The notes under the pieces were generated by a model. It made no database searches, was not told the DNA's origin, and saw only the letters and a program-made list of their open reading frames with translations. From the NCBI GenBank assembly GCA_943331145.2, contig CALQKL020000123.1, forward strand, positions 1-6,634: 6,634 bases of DNA, given 5' to 3'. The position numbers were made by a program, and so were the translations under genes. Below, in pieces: positions 1 to 6,155 of this stretch (positions are counted from its first letter, which is position 1; each line of letters opens with the position of its first letter). The stretch is from Chitinophaga pinensis. Its GTDB lineage: Bacteria; Bacteroidota; Bacteroidia; Chitinophagales; Chitinophagaceae.

Positions 1-1569
1 GGCAATTACACATTCTGTAGTTAACAACATACCTGCAATTGAAGCTGCGTTTTCTAATGCAACACGACTAACTTTAGTAGGATCGATAACCCCAGCTTTG
101 AACAAGTTTTCATAAGTTTCTGTTCTTGCATTAAATCCGAAATCGCCTTTACCTTCTTTAATTTTTTGAACAACAATTGAACCATCAATTCCTGCATTTG
201 CAGTTAATGTACGCATTGGTTCTTCTAAAGCGCGGCGAACGATTTGCATTCCGGTTTGTTCATCTTCAATTTGCCCTTTTACTTTTGCATCTAAACTTGC
301 AACCGCGCGAATATAAGCAACGCCACCACCAGGAACGATACCTTCTTCAACAGCAGCACGGGTTGCATGTAAAGCATCGTCTACTCTATCTTTCTTCTCT
401 TTCATTTCAACTTCTGTTGCAGCACCTACATAAAGTACAGCTACACCACCAGCTAATTTAGCCAAACGCTCTTGTAATTTTTCACGATCGTAATCGCTGG
501 TTGTGTTTTCTACTTGTGCTTTAATTTGATTTACCCTTGCAGTGATTTCAGTTTTCTTTCCTTTTCCACCAACAATTGTTGTGTTGTCTTTATTGATGGT
601 TACAGAAGCAGCTTGACCTAAATAAGTTAAGTCAGCATTTTCTAATTTGTATCCTTGCTCTTCGCTAACTACGATACCCGCAGTAAGAATAGCGATGTCT
701 TGTAACATTTCTTTTCTTCTATCGCCGAATCCTGGCGCTTTTACAGCGGCTACTTTAATGGTGCCACGTAATTTGTTTACAACCAAAGTTGCTAACGCTT
801 CCCCTTCTAAATCTTCAGCGATAATTAACAAAGGACGTCCTGTTTGAGCTACTTTCTCCAAAATATGAAGAATGTCTTTCATTGCTGAAACCTTCTTGTC
901 ATAAATTAAAATGTATGGATTTTGCAATTCAGCTTCCATTTTTTCGCTGTTCGTAACAAAGTATGGAGATACATATCCTCTGTCGAATTGCATCCCTTCA
1001 ACGACATCAACTGTAGTGTCTGTACCTTTTGCTTCTTCAACAGTAATAACACCTTCTTTTCCCACTTTTGCAAAAGCTTCTGCAATTAACTTTCCAATTG
1101 TTTCGTCATTGTTTGCAGAAATCGTTGCAACTTGTTGAATTTTTTTGCTATCGTTTCCAACCGTTTGAGATTGACCTTTCAAATTTGCAACGACTAGAGA
1201 AACAGCTTTATCAATACCACGTTTCAAATCCATTGGATTGGCCCCTGCTGCAACCATTTTCAACCCTTCGCTAATGATGGCTTGTGCCAACACGGTAGCG
1301 GTTGTTGTTCCATCTCCAGCAATATCAGCTGTTTTTGAAGCCACTTCTTTAACCATTTGAGCACCCATATTTTCAATTGGATCTTCCAATTCAATTTCTT
1401 TAGCAACAGTAACGCCATCTTTAGTTACTTGAGGGGCACCGAATTTTTTATCAATTACTACGTTTCTACCTTTTGGACCAAGGGTTACTTTTACCGCATT
1501 AGCCAAGGTATCAACGCCTTTTTTCATTTTGTTTCTTGCTTCGATATCGAAGTATATCATTTTTGACAT
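1..1569 (-). CDS. groEL: GroEL chaperonin (60 kDa), C-terminus cut off by the window edge
   Basis: GroEL is the ATP-driven cytoplasmic double-ring chaperonin that folds proteins under the GroES lid. Reading down from the ATG at 1569 there are 523 uninterrupted codons to the window edge. The usual length is about 545, so only some 20 residues are missing, including any Gly-Met tail. Visible motifs are LGPKGRNV at 30-37, the nucleotide-site DGVTVAKE at 51-58, GDGTTTATVLAQ at 85-96 (D86 matches E. coli D87), and the family signature AAVEEGIVPGGG at 405-416. D398 matches the catalytic aspartate that triggers ATP hydrolysis. The last residues seen, LLTTECVIA, are the conserved end of the equatorial domain. 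The start MSKMIYFDIEARNKMKKG is standard and no Shine-Dalgarno precedes it. It lies downstream of groES, 113 bp apart, and presumably shares its promoter. No frameshift or missing key residue was seen. Confidence 0.98.
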   Translation of the reverse strand, partial: MSKMIYFDIEARNKMKKGVDTLANAVKVTLGPKGRNVVIDKKFGAPQVTKDGVTVAKEIELEDPIENMGAQMVKEVASKTADIAGDGTTTATVLAQAIISEGLKMVAAGANPMDLKRGIDKAVSLVVANLKGQSQTVGNDSKKIQQVATISANNDETIGKLIAEAFAKVGKEGVITVEEAKGTDTTVDVVEGMQFDRGYVSPYFVTNSEKMEAELQNPYILIYDKKVSAMKDILHILEKVAQTGRPLLIIAEDLEGEALATLVVNKLRGTIKVAAVKAPGFGDRRKEMLQDIAILTAGIVVSEEQGYKLENADLTYLGQAASVTINKDNTTIVGGKGKKTEITARVNQIKAQVENTTSDYDREKLQERLAKLAGGVAVLYVGAATEVEMKEKKDRVDDALHATRAAVEEGIVPGGGVAYIRAVASLDAKVKGQIEDEQTGMQIVRRALEEPMRTLTANAGIDGSIVVQKIKEGKGDFGFNARTETYENLFKAGVIDPTKVSRVALENAASIAGMLLTTECVIA

Positions 1570-1604
1570 GGTTGTTATAATTTTAAAAAGTTAATAAATG
1601 TGAG

Positions 1605-1673
1605 AAATTTAAAAGTCAAAATTCAAAAGTTAAAAATCAAATTTCGATTTTTTTACTTTTTACTTTTAAATTT
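1605..1673 (-). repeat. Imperfect inverted repeat / stem-loop between groES and groEL
   Basis: This occupies most of the 113-bp gap between the two chaperonin genes. The outer arms are perfect 12-mers: AAATTTAAAAGT at 1605-1616 and its complement at 1662-1673. The inner arms are AAAAGTTAAAAATC at 1625-1638 and GATTTTTTTACTTTT at 1646-1660, complementary except for one extra base. They enclose a 7-nt loop at 1639-1645. In the groES-groEL transcript the structure would begin 9 nt after the groES stop. No U-tract follows it in the direction of transcription, so it does not look like a terminator. The stem is almost entirely A-T. The AAAAGT/AAAGT-rich wording resembles AT-rich filler repeats that I recall from Bacteroidota intergenic regions, but copy number cannot be judged from one window. 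An mRNA-processing or stability role is only inference. Confidence 0.6.
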
Positions 1674-1682
1674 TTAATTGAA

Positions 1683-1964
1683 TTATACTATCGCCAAAAT
1701 ATCTGATTCTCTCATAATCAAATAATCTGCGCCTTCTACAGAAATTTCAGTTCCTGCATATTTTCCATAAAGTACAATATCCCCTGCTTTTACAGTTACG
1801 GGTTCATCTTTTTTACCAGGACCAGCTGCAATTACAATGCCTTTTTGTGGTTTCTCTTTTGCAGTGTCTGGAATAATAATTCCTCCAGCAGTTTTTTCTT
1901 CTGCCGCTGCTGGTTTTACAATTACTCGATCATGCAATGGAGTAATGTTTAACTTTTTTGCCAT
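1683..1964 (-). CDS. groES: GroES co-chaperonin (10 kDa)
   Basis: GroES forms the heptameric lid that caps the GroEL ring and closes the folding chamber. The protein is 93 residues, close to the usual 90-97. N-terminal KLNITPLHDRVIVKP at 4-18 is the conserved first strand. The mobile loop that docks on GroEL lies at about 20-40 and contains GGIIIPDTAKEKPQKG at 27-42. GDIVLYGKYAGTEI at 61-74 and the ending YLIMRESDILAIV are also typical. The ATG at 1964 is chosen over an in-frame TTG at 2012. The longer form would add 16 atypical residues, and its first codon falls inside the -7 promoter element. It is the first gene of groES-groEL and divergent from nusB. Confidence 0.97.
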   Translation of the reverse strand: MAKKLNITPLHDRVIVKPAAAEEKTAGGIIIPDTAKEKPQKGIVIAAGPGKKDEPVTVKAGDIVLYGKYAGTEISVEGADYLIMRESDILAIV

Positions 1965-2009
1965 AGTTCTATTTTTTGTGTTTTTAAAAATTAAATTTAT
2001 ATAATCCTG

Positions 2010-2043
2010 CAAATGTAGGCGAATATTATACCAAACATACCAA
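2010..2043 (-). promoter_or_regulatory. groES-groEL promoter, Bacteroidota type
   Basis: On the minus strand the sequence TACATTTG (2017 down to 2010) matches the Bacteroidota -7 consensus TAnnTTTG exactly and is followed by CA. A TTG at 2043-2041 lies 23 bp upstream, at the long end of the 17-23 bp reported for the -33 element in Flavobacterium. Transcription would start near 2003-2006, giving a leader of about 40 nt before the groES ATG at 1964. The TTG overlaps an 8-bp palindrome, CCAATTGG, at 2040-2047. No CIRCE element (the HrcA operator) is present, so heat-shock control, if any, is not by HrcA through a canonical site here. Confidence 0.7.
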
Positions 2044-2228
2044 TTGGAATTGTTGGCATATTATTAACAAGTATGTCAGCAACATATCTATCAAATGCGA
2101 CATTTTTTCATTTTTAAAGGGGAATCAAAATTTTAACCAAGGCATTTTTGTAAAACAGAACTTATTTTTTAAAAAGAAATACGCTAAAACGATTCAAATT
2201 GAATGCAAGGTTTAAACGGATATTCCCT
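2044..2228. other. Intergenic region between the divergent groES and nusB promoters
   Basis: The full gap between the groES and nusB starts is 295 bp (1965-2259), with the two promoters near its ends. This central part is AT-rich and holds no convincing ORF, RNA gene or terminator. An ATG at 2203 is in frame with nusB but is judged not to be its start. Nothing else here can be named with confidence. Confidence 0.5.
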
Positions 2229-2236
2229 TAAATTTG
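2229..2236 (+). promoter_or_regulatory. nusB operon promoter, -7 element
   Basis: TAAATTTG is an exact match to the Bacteroidota -7 consensus TAnnTTTG and is followed by CA, as in the groES and secDF leaders. No TTG sits at the expected 17-23 bp upstream; the nearest, at 2199-2201, is 27 bp away, so the -33 element is weak or absent. Transcription would start near 2240-2244, leaving about 16-20 nt before the ATG at 2260. This placement argues against the upstream in-frame ATG at 2203, which would not be in the mRNA. Confidence 0.6.
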
Positions 2237-2259
2237 CAATCCCTATAAAAGGAATTCAG

Positions 2260-3186
2260 ATGATTAGCAGAAGAAATATTCGGGTAAATGTAATGCAAAC
2301 GCTTTATGCAATTGATAACATCAATAATGAAATGGGACAACCTGAGCGTCTTAAATTACTCCGAAATAAAATTAATGACTCTCAAAACTTACTGGCATAT
2401 CTCATATATTTTGTTACCGAAGTTGCACGTTTTGCAGAAACAGATGCACATCAAAAAGCAAGTAAACATTTACCTACTGCAAATGATTTAAACATCAATA
2501 CAAAAATTTCTGGCAATGAATTGGTTTGGAAAACGATAGAAAATAAATACTTTATACAAGTTGTAAAGCATCAAAAATTCGAACATTTACTAAACCAGGA
2601 TTTATTAAAAAAAATGTACAATGTTTTGGTGACCTCAGATGAATATGCAGAATATATTGAGTTACAAGCTAGAGACAAAAAATCCGAAAAGAAAATTCTT
2701 GAGTATATTTTGAATCATTTGTTATTGCCAAATGAGGATTTTGTTCAACATATCGAAGAGCTTTTTATCAATTGGGACGATGATGGTGAATTGATGCAAA
2801 CCCTGGTTTTGAACTATTTCAACAAGCCCAATGATTTCAATTTTACCAATATTTTAAGTGATGAAAAACGAAAGTTTTCGGAAGATCTTTTGGAAACGGT
2901 GATCGAGAAAAATGAATTTGTAATGGAATTGATAAAACCCAAATTAAAAAACTGGGATGCGGATAGAATTGCTTCTCTAGATTTAATTATTTTGCAAATG
3001 GGGGTTTGTGAATTTTTATTTTTCGAAACCATTCCTACTAAAGTAACCATCAACGAATATATCGATATAGCAAAGGCTTACAGCACTGTACAAAGTGGTC
3101 AATTTGTAAATGGATTATTGGATAACATTCACAAAGAGCTTACTGCAGAAAATAAAATTGTAAAAAAAAATCATAAACAAAACTAA
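2260..3186 (+). CDS. nusB: Transcription antitermination factor NusB, long Bacteroidota form
   Basis: NusB binds NusE (ribosomal protein S10) and boxA RNA in the antitermination complex that keeps RNA polymerase processive on rRNA operons. From the ATG at 2260 the protein has 308 residues, about twice E. coli NusB (139). The start MISRRNIRVNVMQTLYAI matches the usual NusB opening helix. The C-terminal NusB fold is clear: WDADRIASLDLIILQMG from 232, TKVTINEYIDIAKAYST at 260-276 (compare E. coli KVAINEAIELAKSF) and FVNGLLDNIH at 282-291. The middle, about 40-225, is a charged helical insertion seen in Bacteroidota homologues, whose role I do not know. The basic C-terminal tail is KIVKKNHKQN. 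An ATG at 2203 would add 19 residues but lies upstream of the likely transcription start. It is first gene of an operon with the lipoprotein gene (8-bp gap) and yajC. Confidence 0.93.
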   Translation: MISRRNIRVNVMQTLYAIDNINNEMGQPERLKLLRNKINDSQNLLAYLIYFVTEVARFAETDAHQKASKHLPTANDLNINTKISGNELVWKTIENKYFIQVVKHQKFEHLLNQDLLKKMYNVLVTSDEYAEYIELQARDKKSEKKILEYILNHLLLPNEDFVQHIEELFINWDDDGELMQTLVLNYFNKPNDFNFTNILSDEKRKFSEDLLETVIEKNEFVMELIKPKLKNWDADRIASLDLIILQMGVCEFLFFETIPTKVTINEYIDIAKAYSTVQSGQFVNGLLDNIHKELTAENKIVKKNHKQN

Positions 3187-3194
3187 TTTAACTT

Positions 3195-3638
3195 ATGAAA
3201 AATTTATGCTTTTTAATTGTTGCTTGTGGTGTTTTAATGTATAGTTGTGACATTCGAAAAAAAGATAAACAAGCGCCAATAACTGCAGTTTCAAAACAAA
3301 CCATAACTGACCCGACCACAGTAGAAATCATTGATTCGGTTTATGATTTTGGAACAATCAATGAAGGCGATATTGTTGAATTCAGTTTTCGTTTTAAAAA
3401 TACAGGAGATAAACCTTTAGAAGTTTCAGATGCAAAAGCCAGTTGTGGTTGCACGGTTCCTGAAAAACCAACTGCTCCAATAAAGCCAGGAGAAATTGGA
3501 TATATAAAAGTAAAGTTCAACAGTGATAGAAAACCTGGAGAAGCACATAAATCAATTACCGTAACTTCAAACGCAAATCCTGAATTTCCTGAATTGTATT
3601 TAAAAGGAACTGTAATTGGAAAAAAAGAAACGAATTAA
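3195..3638 (+). CDS. DUF1573 domain lipoprotein
   Basis: This is a 147-residue predicted lipoprotein with one DUF1573 domain; no precise function is established for the family. The N-terminus MKNLCFLIVACGVLMYSC reads as a lipoprotein signal peptide with lipidated Cys18, and SC before an acidic or polar residue is common in Bacteroidota. Cys11 (preceded by IVA) is a less likely alternative because the hydrophobic stretch before it would be too short. A charged linker follows at 19-45. The domain spans about 46-141: YDFGTINEGD at 50-59, FRFKNTGDKPLEV at 66-78, the hallmark ASCGCTVPE at 82-90, KPGEIGYIKVKF at 97-108, and the closing strand ELYLKGTV at 133-140. The fold is immunoglobulin-like, related to ASPM/SPD-2/Hydin-type domains. 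It probably faces the periplasm or is surface-anchored. It starts 8 bp after the nusB stop and yajC follows 19 bp later, so it is co-transcribed with both. Confidence 0.9.
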   Translation: MKNLCFLIVACGVLMYSCDIRKKDKQAPITAVSKQTITDPTTVEIIDSVYDFGTINEGDIVEFSFRFKNTGDKPLEVSDAKASCGCTVPEKPTAPIKPGEIGYIKVKFNSDRKPGEAHKSITVTSNANPEFPELYLKGTVIGKKETN

Positions 3639-3657
3639 ATTTTAAAAAATAAAACAC

Positions 3658-3978
3658 ATGGAATTATTACAAGCAGCTCCAGGCGGAGGAATGTCAAATT
3701 TGATTATTATGGGTGCCATGATTTTGGTATTTTGGTTATTCATGATCAGACCTCAAGCAAAAAAAGCAAAAGAACAAAAGAAATTCATCAATGACTTGCA
3801 AAAAGGCGACAAAATTGTAACCATTGCGGGTATTCATGGTACAATCAACAAAGTAAATGAAGATGGCACTTTGAGTTTGGAAGTTAGTCCGGGTAGTTAC
3901 ATTAAAATTGAAAGAAGTGCTTTAAGTATGGAATGGACAGCCAACATCAACAAAGTTGCAACAGAAGTAAAAAAATAA
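3658..3978 (+). CDS. yajC: Preprotein translocase accessory subunit YajC
   Basis: YajC is a small single-pass inner-membrane protein that associates with SecD-SecF and SecYEG and helps in Sec-dependent export. The protein has 106 residues, the normal size. A short N-terminus rich in Gly and Ala (QAAPGGG at 5-11) is followed by one membrane helix at about 14-30 (LIIMGAMILVFWLFMI). The hallmark RPQAKKAKEQKKF begins at 31 on the cytoplasmic side. The core LQKGDKIVTIAGIHGTI spans 47-63, followed by VNEDGTLSLEVSPGSYIKIERSA with the conserved pattern. It is the last gene of the nusB operon, and a strong intrinsic terminator follows 9 bp after the stop. Its functional partner secDF lies about 2.2 kb downstream, beyond coaE and the aminotransferase gene, and is transcribed separately. 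Confidence 0.96.
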   Translation: MELLQAAPGGGMSNLIIMGAMILVFWLFMIRPQAKKAKEQKKFINDLQKGDKIVTIAGIHGTINKVNEDGTLSLEVSPGSYIKIERSALSMEWTANINKVATEVKK

Positions 3979-3987
3979 TCTTACTGA

Positions 3988-4026
3988 GTGTAAGGCTAAT
4001 CGTCGATTAGCCTTACACCAATTTTT
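3988..4026 (+). terminator. Intrinsic terminator after yajC
   Basis: GTGTAAGGCTAATCG at 3988-4002 is perfectly complementary to 4004-4018, with one central base at 4003. In RNA this gives about 14 base pairs around a 3-nt loop. After CAA, a run of five T follows at 4022-4026. It begins 9 bp after the yajC stop and ends the nusB operon. The stem is unusually long and perfect. The T-run is short and separated from the stem by 3 nt, so read-through into coaE is possible. Confidence 0.85.
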
Positions 4027-4046
4027 ACAACTCAAATGCCAATCAA

Positions 4047-4631
4047 ATGCTTAAAATTGGACTCACTGGTGGCATTGGAAGCGGCAAATCTACAGTAGCC
4101 GCTATATTCGAAGTATTGGATATTCCTGTTTACTATGCAGACAATGTTGCCAAAAAATTGATGCAAGAAGACGAGTCGTTGATTAATTCCATCAAACTAA
4201 ATTTTGGCGATTCTTGCTATGAAGCCGGTAAACTAAACCGTGCTTATTTATCTTCTATTGTTTTTAATGATAAAAGCAAACTCGAATTGTTGAATAGCAT
4301 TGTACATCCAGCAACAATTGCACACGCTGAAAACTGGATGAGCATTCAAACTGCCCCCTACTGTATCAAAGAAGCTGCATTAATCTTTGAGAGCAATTCC
4401 AATAAAATTTTAGATTATATAATCGGTGTTCATTCACCCGAAAATTTGAGAATCAATCGAATAATCTCTAGGGACCACATTTCTGAAAATGAGATTAAAT
4501 CTAGAATTGATGCTCAAATGAATGAAGCTGAAAAAATGGCTAAATGCGATTTTGTAATAAACAACGATGAAATCGAATTGCTAGTTCCGCAAGTGATTGC
4601 TATTCATAAAAAGCTGATTCATTCAAAATAA
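4047..4631 (+). CDS. coaE: Dephospho-CoA kinase
   Basis: CoaE phosphorylates the 3'-hydroxyl of the ribose of dephospho-CoA with ATP, the last step of coenzyme A synthesis, in the cytoplasm. The protein has 194 residues, normal for the family. The P-loop GGIGSGKST is at 8-16, directly after the first strand MLKIGLT. YYADNVAKKLM at 29-39 holds the conserved Asp32 of the substrate and catalytic region. IVHP at 85-88 and the strand EAALIFES at 109-116 follow, in the place of the usual PLLFE. RIISRDHISENEIKSRIDAQ from 138 corresponds to the lid and its arginine-rich helix, and CDFVINND at 167-174 is the typical C-terminal motif. The start is fixed by the P-loop distance. It sits 20 nt after a terminator T-run with no visible promoter between, and its stop is one base from the convergent aminotransferase stop. 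Confidence 0.96.
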   Translation: MLKIGLTGGIGSGKSTVAAIFEVLDIPVYYADNVAKKLMQEDESLINSIKLNFGDSCYEAGKLNRAYLSSIVFNDKSKLELLNSIVHPATIAHAENWMSIQTAPYCIKEAALIFESNSNKILDYIIGVHSPENLRINRIISRDHISENEIKSRIDAQMNEAEKMAKCDFVINNDEIELLVPQVIAIHKKLIHSK

Positions 4632-4632
4632 A

Positions 4633-5826
4633 TTAGCTCAATTCTGCAAGTGCTATTCTTAATTTAGAAAATCCTTTTTCAATATTTTCAATGCTGTTTG
4701 CAAACGACAATCTAATGCAGTTAGGCGCGCCAAATGCAGCACCAGTAACGGTTGAAACATGTGCCACATTAAGCAAATACATACACAAATCATCTGCATT
4801 AGAAATCGAATCTCCTTGCTTGGTTTTTTTTCCAAAATAAAAAGAAACATCAGGAAAAACATAAAATGCGCCGGGTGGCATCATGTATTTTATATTGGGA
4901 ATCTCATTTAAAAAATTCATCACTTTTTCTCTTCTATTTCTAAATGCATCAAGCATATCCATAGTAGGTTTCATATCGCTCAATAATGCAGTTATTGCAG
5001 CTCTTTGTGCAATTGAATTTGTAGCGCTGGTAAACTGGCCTTGTATTTTATCACAAGCTCGAGCAATTTCTATTGGTGCTGCTAAATATCCAACTCTCCA
5101 ACCTGTCATCGCATAACCTTTACTTAGCCCATTTATAACAATGGTTCTGTCTTTTATGGTATCAAATTGAGCAATACTTTCATGCGCGCCAACATAATTG
5201 ATGTACTCATAAATCTCATCACTCATGATATAAATATCGGGGTGTTTTTCAAAAACATTTACCAAAGATGCCAATTCGTTTTTGGTATAGATTGAACCAG
5301 TTGGATTGCAAGGTGAAGAAAACATGAATAATTTGGTTCTTGAGTTAATGTTTTCTTCTAATTCTTTGGCTGTGATTTTATAGTCGTTTTCTAAACTGGT
5401 GTTTACTAAGATGGGCTTCCCCCCTGCTAGTTTTACAATTTCACTGTATGTAACCCAATAAGGTGTTGGAATAATCACTTCATCCCCTTTATCCACTAAA
5501 GCCAATACCAAATTAGCGATACATTGTTTTGCACCGGTACTTACAACAATTTGTTCTGGTGTAAAATGAAGTCCATTGTCTCTTAATAGTTTTGTACAAA
5601 CAGCTTCCCTTAGATCCAAATAACCGGCAACTGGTGTATAATGACTAAAGTTGTCGTCAATGGCTTTTTTGGCTGCATCTTTAATATGTTGCGGGGTATC
5701 AAAATCTGGTTCGCCCAAACTTAAATCAGTTATATCAAATCCTTGAGCCCTTAAAGCCCTCCCCATTTTAGCCATTTTCAACGTTTCGGGTTCTTTAAAT
5801 CGATCAAGTAATGAAGAAAAATGCAT
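4633..5826 (-). CDS. Class I PLP-dependent aminotransferase, aspartate aminotransferase-like
   Basis: This cytoplasmic fold-type I pyridoxal-phosphate enzyme most likely transfers the amino group between aspartate and 2-oxoglutarate (the aspC/aspB type Ib group), feeding amino acid synthesis. Substrate choice cannot be settled from motifs alone, and other 2-oxo acids are possible. From the ATG at 5826 it has 397 residues. Visible landmarks are SLGEPDFDTP at 36-45, HYTPVAG at 62-68, STGAKQ at 96-101, TPYW at 121-124 with the tryptophan that stacks on the cofactor ring, and SSPCNPTGS at 170-178 with Asn174. SDEIYEY at 202-208 has the cofactor-binding Asp203 and Tyr206. NGLSKGYAMTGWRVGY at 232-247 holds the Schiff-base Lys236 and phosphate-binding Arg244. 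Arg372 in CIRLSFA binds the substrate carboxylate. The domain is complete. An in-frame TTG at 5832 adds only two residues and is disfavoured. It is monocistronic here and convergent with coaE. Confidence 0.93.
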   Translation of the reverse strand: MHFSSLLDRFKEPETLKMAKMGRALRAQGFDITDLSLGEPDFDTPQHIKDAAKKAIDDNFSHYTPVAGYLDLREAVCTKLLRDNGLHFTPEQIVVSTGAKQCIANLVLALVDKGDEVIIPTPYWVTYSEIVKLAGGKPILVNTSLENDYKITAKELEENINSRTKLFMFSSPCNPTGSIYTKNELASLVNVFEKHPDIYIMSDEIYEYINYVGAHESIAQFDTIKDRTIVINGLSKGYAMTGWRVGYLAAPIEIARACDKIQGQFTSATNSIAQRAAITALLSDMKPTMDMLDAFRNRREKVMNFLNEIPNIKYMMPPGAFYVFPDVSFYFGKKTKQGDSISNADDLCMYLLNVAHVSTVTGAAFGAPNCIRLSFANSIENIEKGFSKLRIALAELS

Positions 5827-5933
5827 AAGCAAAAATGATGTTTAATTGTTTTGGGACAAAAGTCGTTTTTTAGAAAATATTGAAATTAGCAAGGCCAATT
5901 TGTCCCTTTGGAAATAATTTCTGAAAATAAAAT

Positions 5934-5941
5934 CAAATTTA
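5934..5941 (-). promoter_or_regulatory. Candidate aminotransferase promoter -7 element
   Basis: On the minus strand TAAATTTG matches TAnnTTTG exactly and would give a leader of about 100 nt before the ATG at 5826. It is not followed by CA and has no TTG at the right distance. A second candidate, GACTTTTG at 5864-5857, has one mismatch but would give a short leader of about 25 nt; a TTG lies 25 bp upstream of it. In such AT-rich DNA either may be chance, so the true promoter is undecided. Confidence 0.25.
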
Positions 5942-6082
5942 TAGAAATTTTTAAAGAACACTCTTATTTTTTGCAGTTCAATTTTTTCGATTTTTAGCAT
6001 GGATGGTTTTATTTAATCATATTAGCCTGAAATCCATAAAAATTAAAACGATACTTCACTTTTAATAAAAATCTTTTTCCCC

Positions 6083-6090
6083 TATATTTG
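6083..6090 (+). promoter_or_regulatory. secDF promoter, -7 element
   Basis: TATATTTG followed by CA is a textbook Bacteroidota -7 element (TAnnTTTG). The expected -33 TTG is not visible; the region 17-23 bp upstream reads TTTTAAT-like. Transcription would begin near 6095, making a leader of about 125 nt before the ATG at 6222. That is clearly longer than the estimated groES (about 40 nt) and nusB (under 20 nt) leaders in this window. Confidence 0.7.
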
Positions 6091-6155
6091 CACACCTAAG
6101 TTAATTTAGGGATTATTGTAAATAACGACACCTTTAATTAATATTTTAAAGATTA

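Noticed and set aside
177..1566. Several plus-strand ORFs of 66-94 codons, including a His/Leu/Gln-rich one at 177-461.
   Set aside because: All lie antisense to groEL, whose minus-strand frame is fully conserved in sequence; their odd compositions are shadows of GroEL codons.
1965..2012. Upstream TTG start giving a 109-residue GroES.
   Set aside because: The extra 16 residues are atypical of GroES, the TTG lies inside the -7 promoter element, and the ATG at 1964 gives the family-standard MAKKLNITPLHDR start.
2203..2259. Upstream ATG giving a 327-residue NusB.
   Set aside because: It lies upstream of the TAAATTTG promoter element at 2229-2236, and the ATG at 2260 gives the expected MISRRNIRV start.
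1965..2259. Search for a CIRCE element or other known heat-shock operator upstream of groES.
   Set aside because: No TTAGCACTC-like inverted repeat is present; the only neat palindrome is the 8-bp CCAATTGG at 2040-2047, too short to call an operator.
2306..3053. A 61-codon plus-strand ORF (2306-2491) and a 79-codon minus-strand ORF (2814-3053).
   Set aside because: Both fall within nusB in other frames and show no recognisable protein features.
4659..5116. ORFs at 4659-4862 (minus) and 4883-5116 (plus).
   Set aside because: Both are out-of-frame shadows of the aminotransferase gene, which has all its catalytic motifs in the other frame.
5827..5832. TTG start two residues upstream of the aminotransferase ATG.
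   Set aside because: An ATG two codons later is available and nothing favours the TTG.
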